NCBI GenBank assembly: GCA_021155045.1
Contig: JAJNQB010000017.1
Coordinates: 1 to 64,000 of the forward strand
Length of the DNA: 64,000 nucleotides
Direction: 5' to 3'
Origin: Arcticibacter sp.
GTDB taxonomy: Bacteria > Bacteroidota > Bacteroidia > 2-12-FULL-35-15
Under the pieces are notes generated by a model. The model saw only the letters and a program-made list of their open reading frames with translations, ran no database searches and was not told the DNA's origin. Made by a program: the position numbers and the translations under genes. Below, piece after piece: positions 62,661 to 64,000 of this stretch (positions are counted from its first letter, which is position 1; every line of letters begins with the position of its first letter).

Positions 62661-64000
62661 TTAATCCTTCGCAGGCAAACTCACAAAAAAACATGTTCCT
62701 TTATTTTGTTCTGTTTTAAACCAAATTCTGCCATTAAAACTTTCAACAATACTTTTTACCATTGCCAAACCTAAGCCCATTCCGCCAGTTTTGGTTGTAA
62801 AGTTGGGTGTAAATATTTTATCAATTACATCATCTGCTATTCCACAGCCATTATCGCTTACAGAAAAAATAATATTGCTTTGTTCCTGCTCTAATAACAG
62901 AGTGATAATTCGTTTTTCTTCTTTGTCGGTTGCCTGTATTGCGTTTTTAATAAGATTATTAAATACACGTAAAAGCTGCTCTTTGTCGGCTAAAACGGTT
63001 GTTTGTTTAGCGATTTTACATTCGTAATTTAATTCTATTTTTTCATCTGTTTTAAATAAATGTATCGCACTTGTAATGGCTTCGTGAATATTTATTTTTT
63101 CCAAATTAGCTTTTGGCATTTTCGCAAAATTGGAAAACTCTGTAGCAATAGAAGAAAGCGTATCAATTTGTTCGATAATTGTCTTTGTTAGTCGCTCCAT
63201 TTTTTCATCCATGTCGGGCGCATTGTCCTTGTATGTTCGTTGCAAGTGCTGCACGCTCAACTTCATAGGTGTAAGCGGGTTTTTTATTTCGTGTGCTACT
63301 TGTTTTGCCATTTCTCTCCAAGCACTTTCTCTTTCGCTTTTGGCAAGTAATTGCGCACTTTTCGAAAGCTCCAAAATCATTCTGTTGTATTCGCTTACCA
63401 AACTTCCAATCTCGTCTTTCTCTTTCCATTCAATAGTTTCATTGGTTTTTCCTAATTTAATTTTACTCAATTTATCTTGAATTAATTTTAATGGTCGAGT
63501 AACATAATTTGAAATTACAACAGCGGTAATAATAGAAAGAGCAAACAACAAAACATAAATATTAATGAGTGCAACCAAGAAGCCAGAAATTTCTTTTTCG
63601 AGTTCACTTTGTTTTGCAAAATAAGGCAGATTAAGGTATGCAAGCACTTTTCCGTTGGTGTTTTTAAAAGGAATGTATGCTGATAAATATTCTAGTTTTC
63701 CAATTTGTTCGTCATGGATGAACTCTGTTTTGCCAGCAACGGCAATTTGTTTAAACGCTTCCGGATTCATTTTTTTTGATGTTAGTCCTTCATCAAAAAC
63801 TTTTGAGCGAGAAGAAGCATAAAGGTTTCCTTGAGTATCATATAGATTAATATCGGTAAAAAATATTGCGGATAATTTTTTTAGTATGTAGCTGGAGTAT
63901 TCCGCAAAGCTTGGTGGTAGGGTTTCTTCGTTTGCTAGTTTGCTTTCAATATCTAACAAAACAGAGCGAGATTTTTCACTTATATTTTCTTTGTTTTTAT
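62661..64000 (-). CDS. Sensor histidine kinase (5' end outside the window)
   Basis: At least 446 codons are visible; the frame stays open to position 64000 (residues reading back as KNKENISEKSRSV before the first internal TTG). A sensor part, TM helix (SGFLVALINIYVLLFALS...), HAMP (NYVTRPLKLIQDKLSKI), DHp H-box MAKQVAHEIKNPLTPM, then HATPase with NNLIKNAIQATD, SDNGCGI and GGMGLGLAMVK. A cognate regulator, if NtrY/NtrX-like, is not in the window. The MAKQVAHEIKNPLTPM phrase is typical of NtrY-type kinases. Confidence 0.92.
   Translation of the reverse strand, partial: KNKENISEKSRSVLLDIESKLANEETLPPSFAEYSSYILKKLSAIFFTDINLYDTQGNLYASSRSKVFDEGLTSKKMNPEAFKQIAVAGKTEFIHDEQIGKLEYLSAYIPFKNTNGKVLAYLNLPYFAKQSELEKEISGFLVALINIYVLLFALSIITAVVISNYVTRPLKLIQDKLSKIKLGKTNETIEWKEKDEIGSLVSEYNRMILELSKSAQLLAKSERESAWREMAKQVAHEIKNPLTPMKLSVQHLQRTYKDNAPDMDEKMERLTKTIIEQIDTLSSIATEFSNFAKMPKANLEKINIHEAITSAIHLFKTDEKIELNYECKIAKQTTVLADKEQLLRVFNNLIKNAIQATDKEEKRIITLLLEQEQSNIIFSVSDNGCGIADDVIDKIFTPNFTTKTGGMGLGLAMVKSIVESFNGRIWFKTEQNKGTCFFVSLPAKD

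Overview
The window comes from an AT-rich chromosome of a Bacteroidota bacterium, most likely a flavobacterium-like member. The evidence is consistent: C-terminal type IX secretion (T9SS) sorting tails of both type A and type B, a PorW/SprE-like T9SS lipoprotein, the 29-residue AURKAIP1/COX24-like protein, DUF4920, DUF6341/DUF6427-like and SiaABC-type genes, and many Bacteroidota-type promoters (-7 element TAnnTTTG, sometimes with TTTG/TTG 16-23 nt upstream). No rRNA, tRNA or CRISPR array was seen.

Layout. 1-7407: the end of an unknown gene, then three large secreted beta-propeller-type proteins with T9SS tails. 7411-11016: an accessory island with an HTH-regulator remnant and a four-gene operon that I read as an ABC-three-component (ABC-3C) conflict system: a small membrane protein, a CTD-type protein, a middle component and an SMC/Rad50-like ATPase. 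11053-25195: housekeeping genes (pgeF, a histidine kinase, hemW, a cyclase, mutY, HU, a TPR protein, rng, a methyltransferase, a c-type cytochrome lipoprotein, DUF4920, a TlpA-like protein, an ALDH7-type dehydrogenase). 25328-33786: a short unknown gene, a secreted protein, the rseP-dxr-M23 operon, then porW/sprE, bactofilin, atpZ and a small membrane protein. 33755-44168: pseudouridine synthase, GNAT, an unknown gene, prolyl oligopeptidase, a SiaB/SiaC/SpoIIE-phosphatase partner-switching locus, DUF885 and an acyltransferase. 44310-49025: a 1571-residue adhesin-like protein with nine uniform 72-residue repeats. 49042-60740: an amidohydrolase pair, a SirB2-cytochrome c fusion, hflX, DUF6341/DUF6427-like proteins, purQ, an unknown gene and a sulfur-handling cluster (rhodanese, persulfide dioxygenase with two rhodanese domains, TauE/SafE exporter). 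60857-64000: a secreted protein, a one-gene cassette bounded by a perfect 20-bp inverted repeat, and the 3' part of a histidine kinase that runs off the window.

The most interesting parts are the ABC-3C-like operon, in which the separate small membrane protein and the CTD protein carry the same Gly/Asn/Asp-rich tag (suggesting a split membrane effector), and the inverted-repeat-bounded cassette at 61600-62650. Smaller curiosities are a palindromic repeat inserted in frame into hemW, a tandem-duplicated SiaB protein, a probably chimeric SBBP-repeat protein, and an AtpZ module separated from the rest of the ATP synthase operon.
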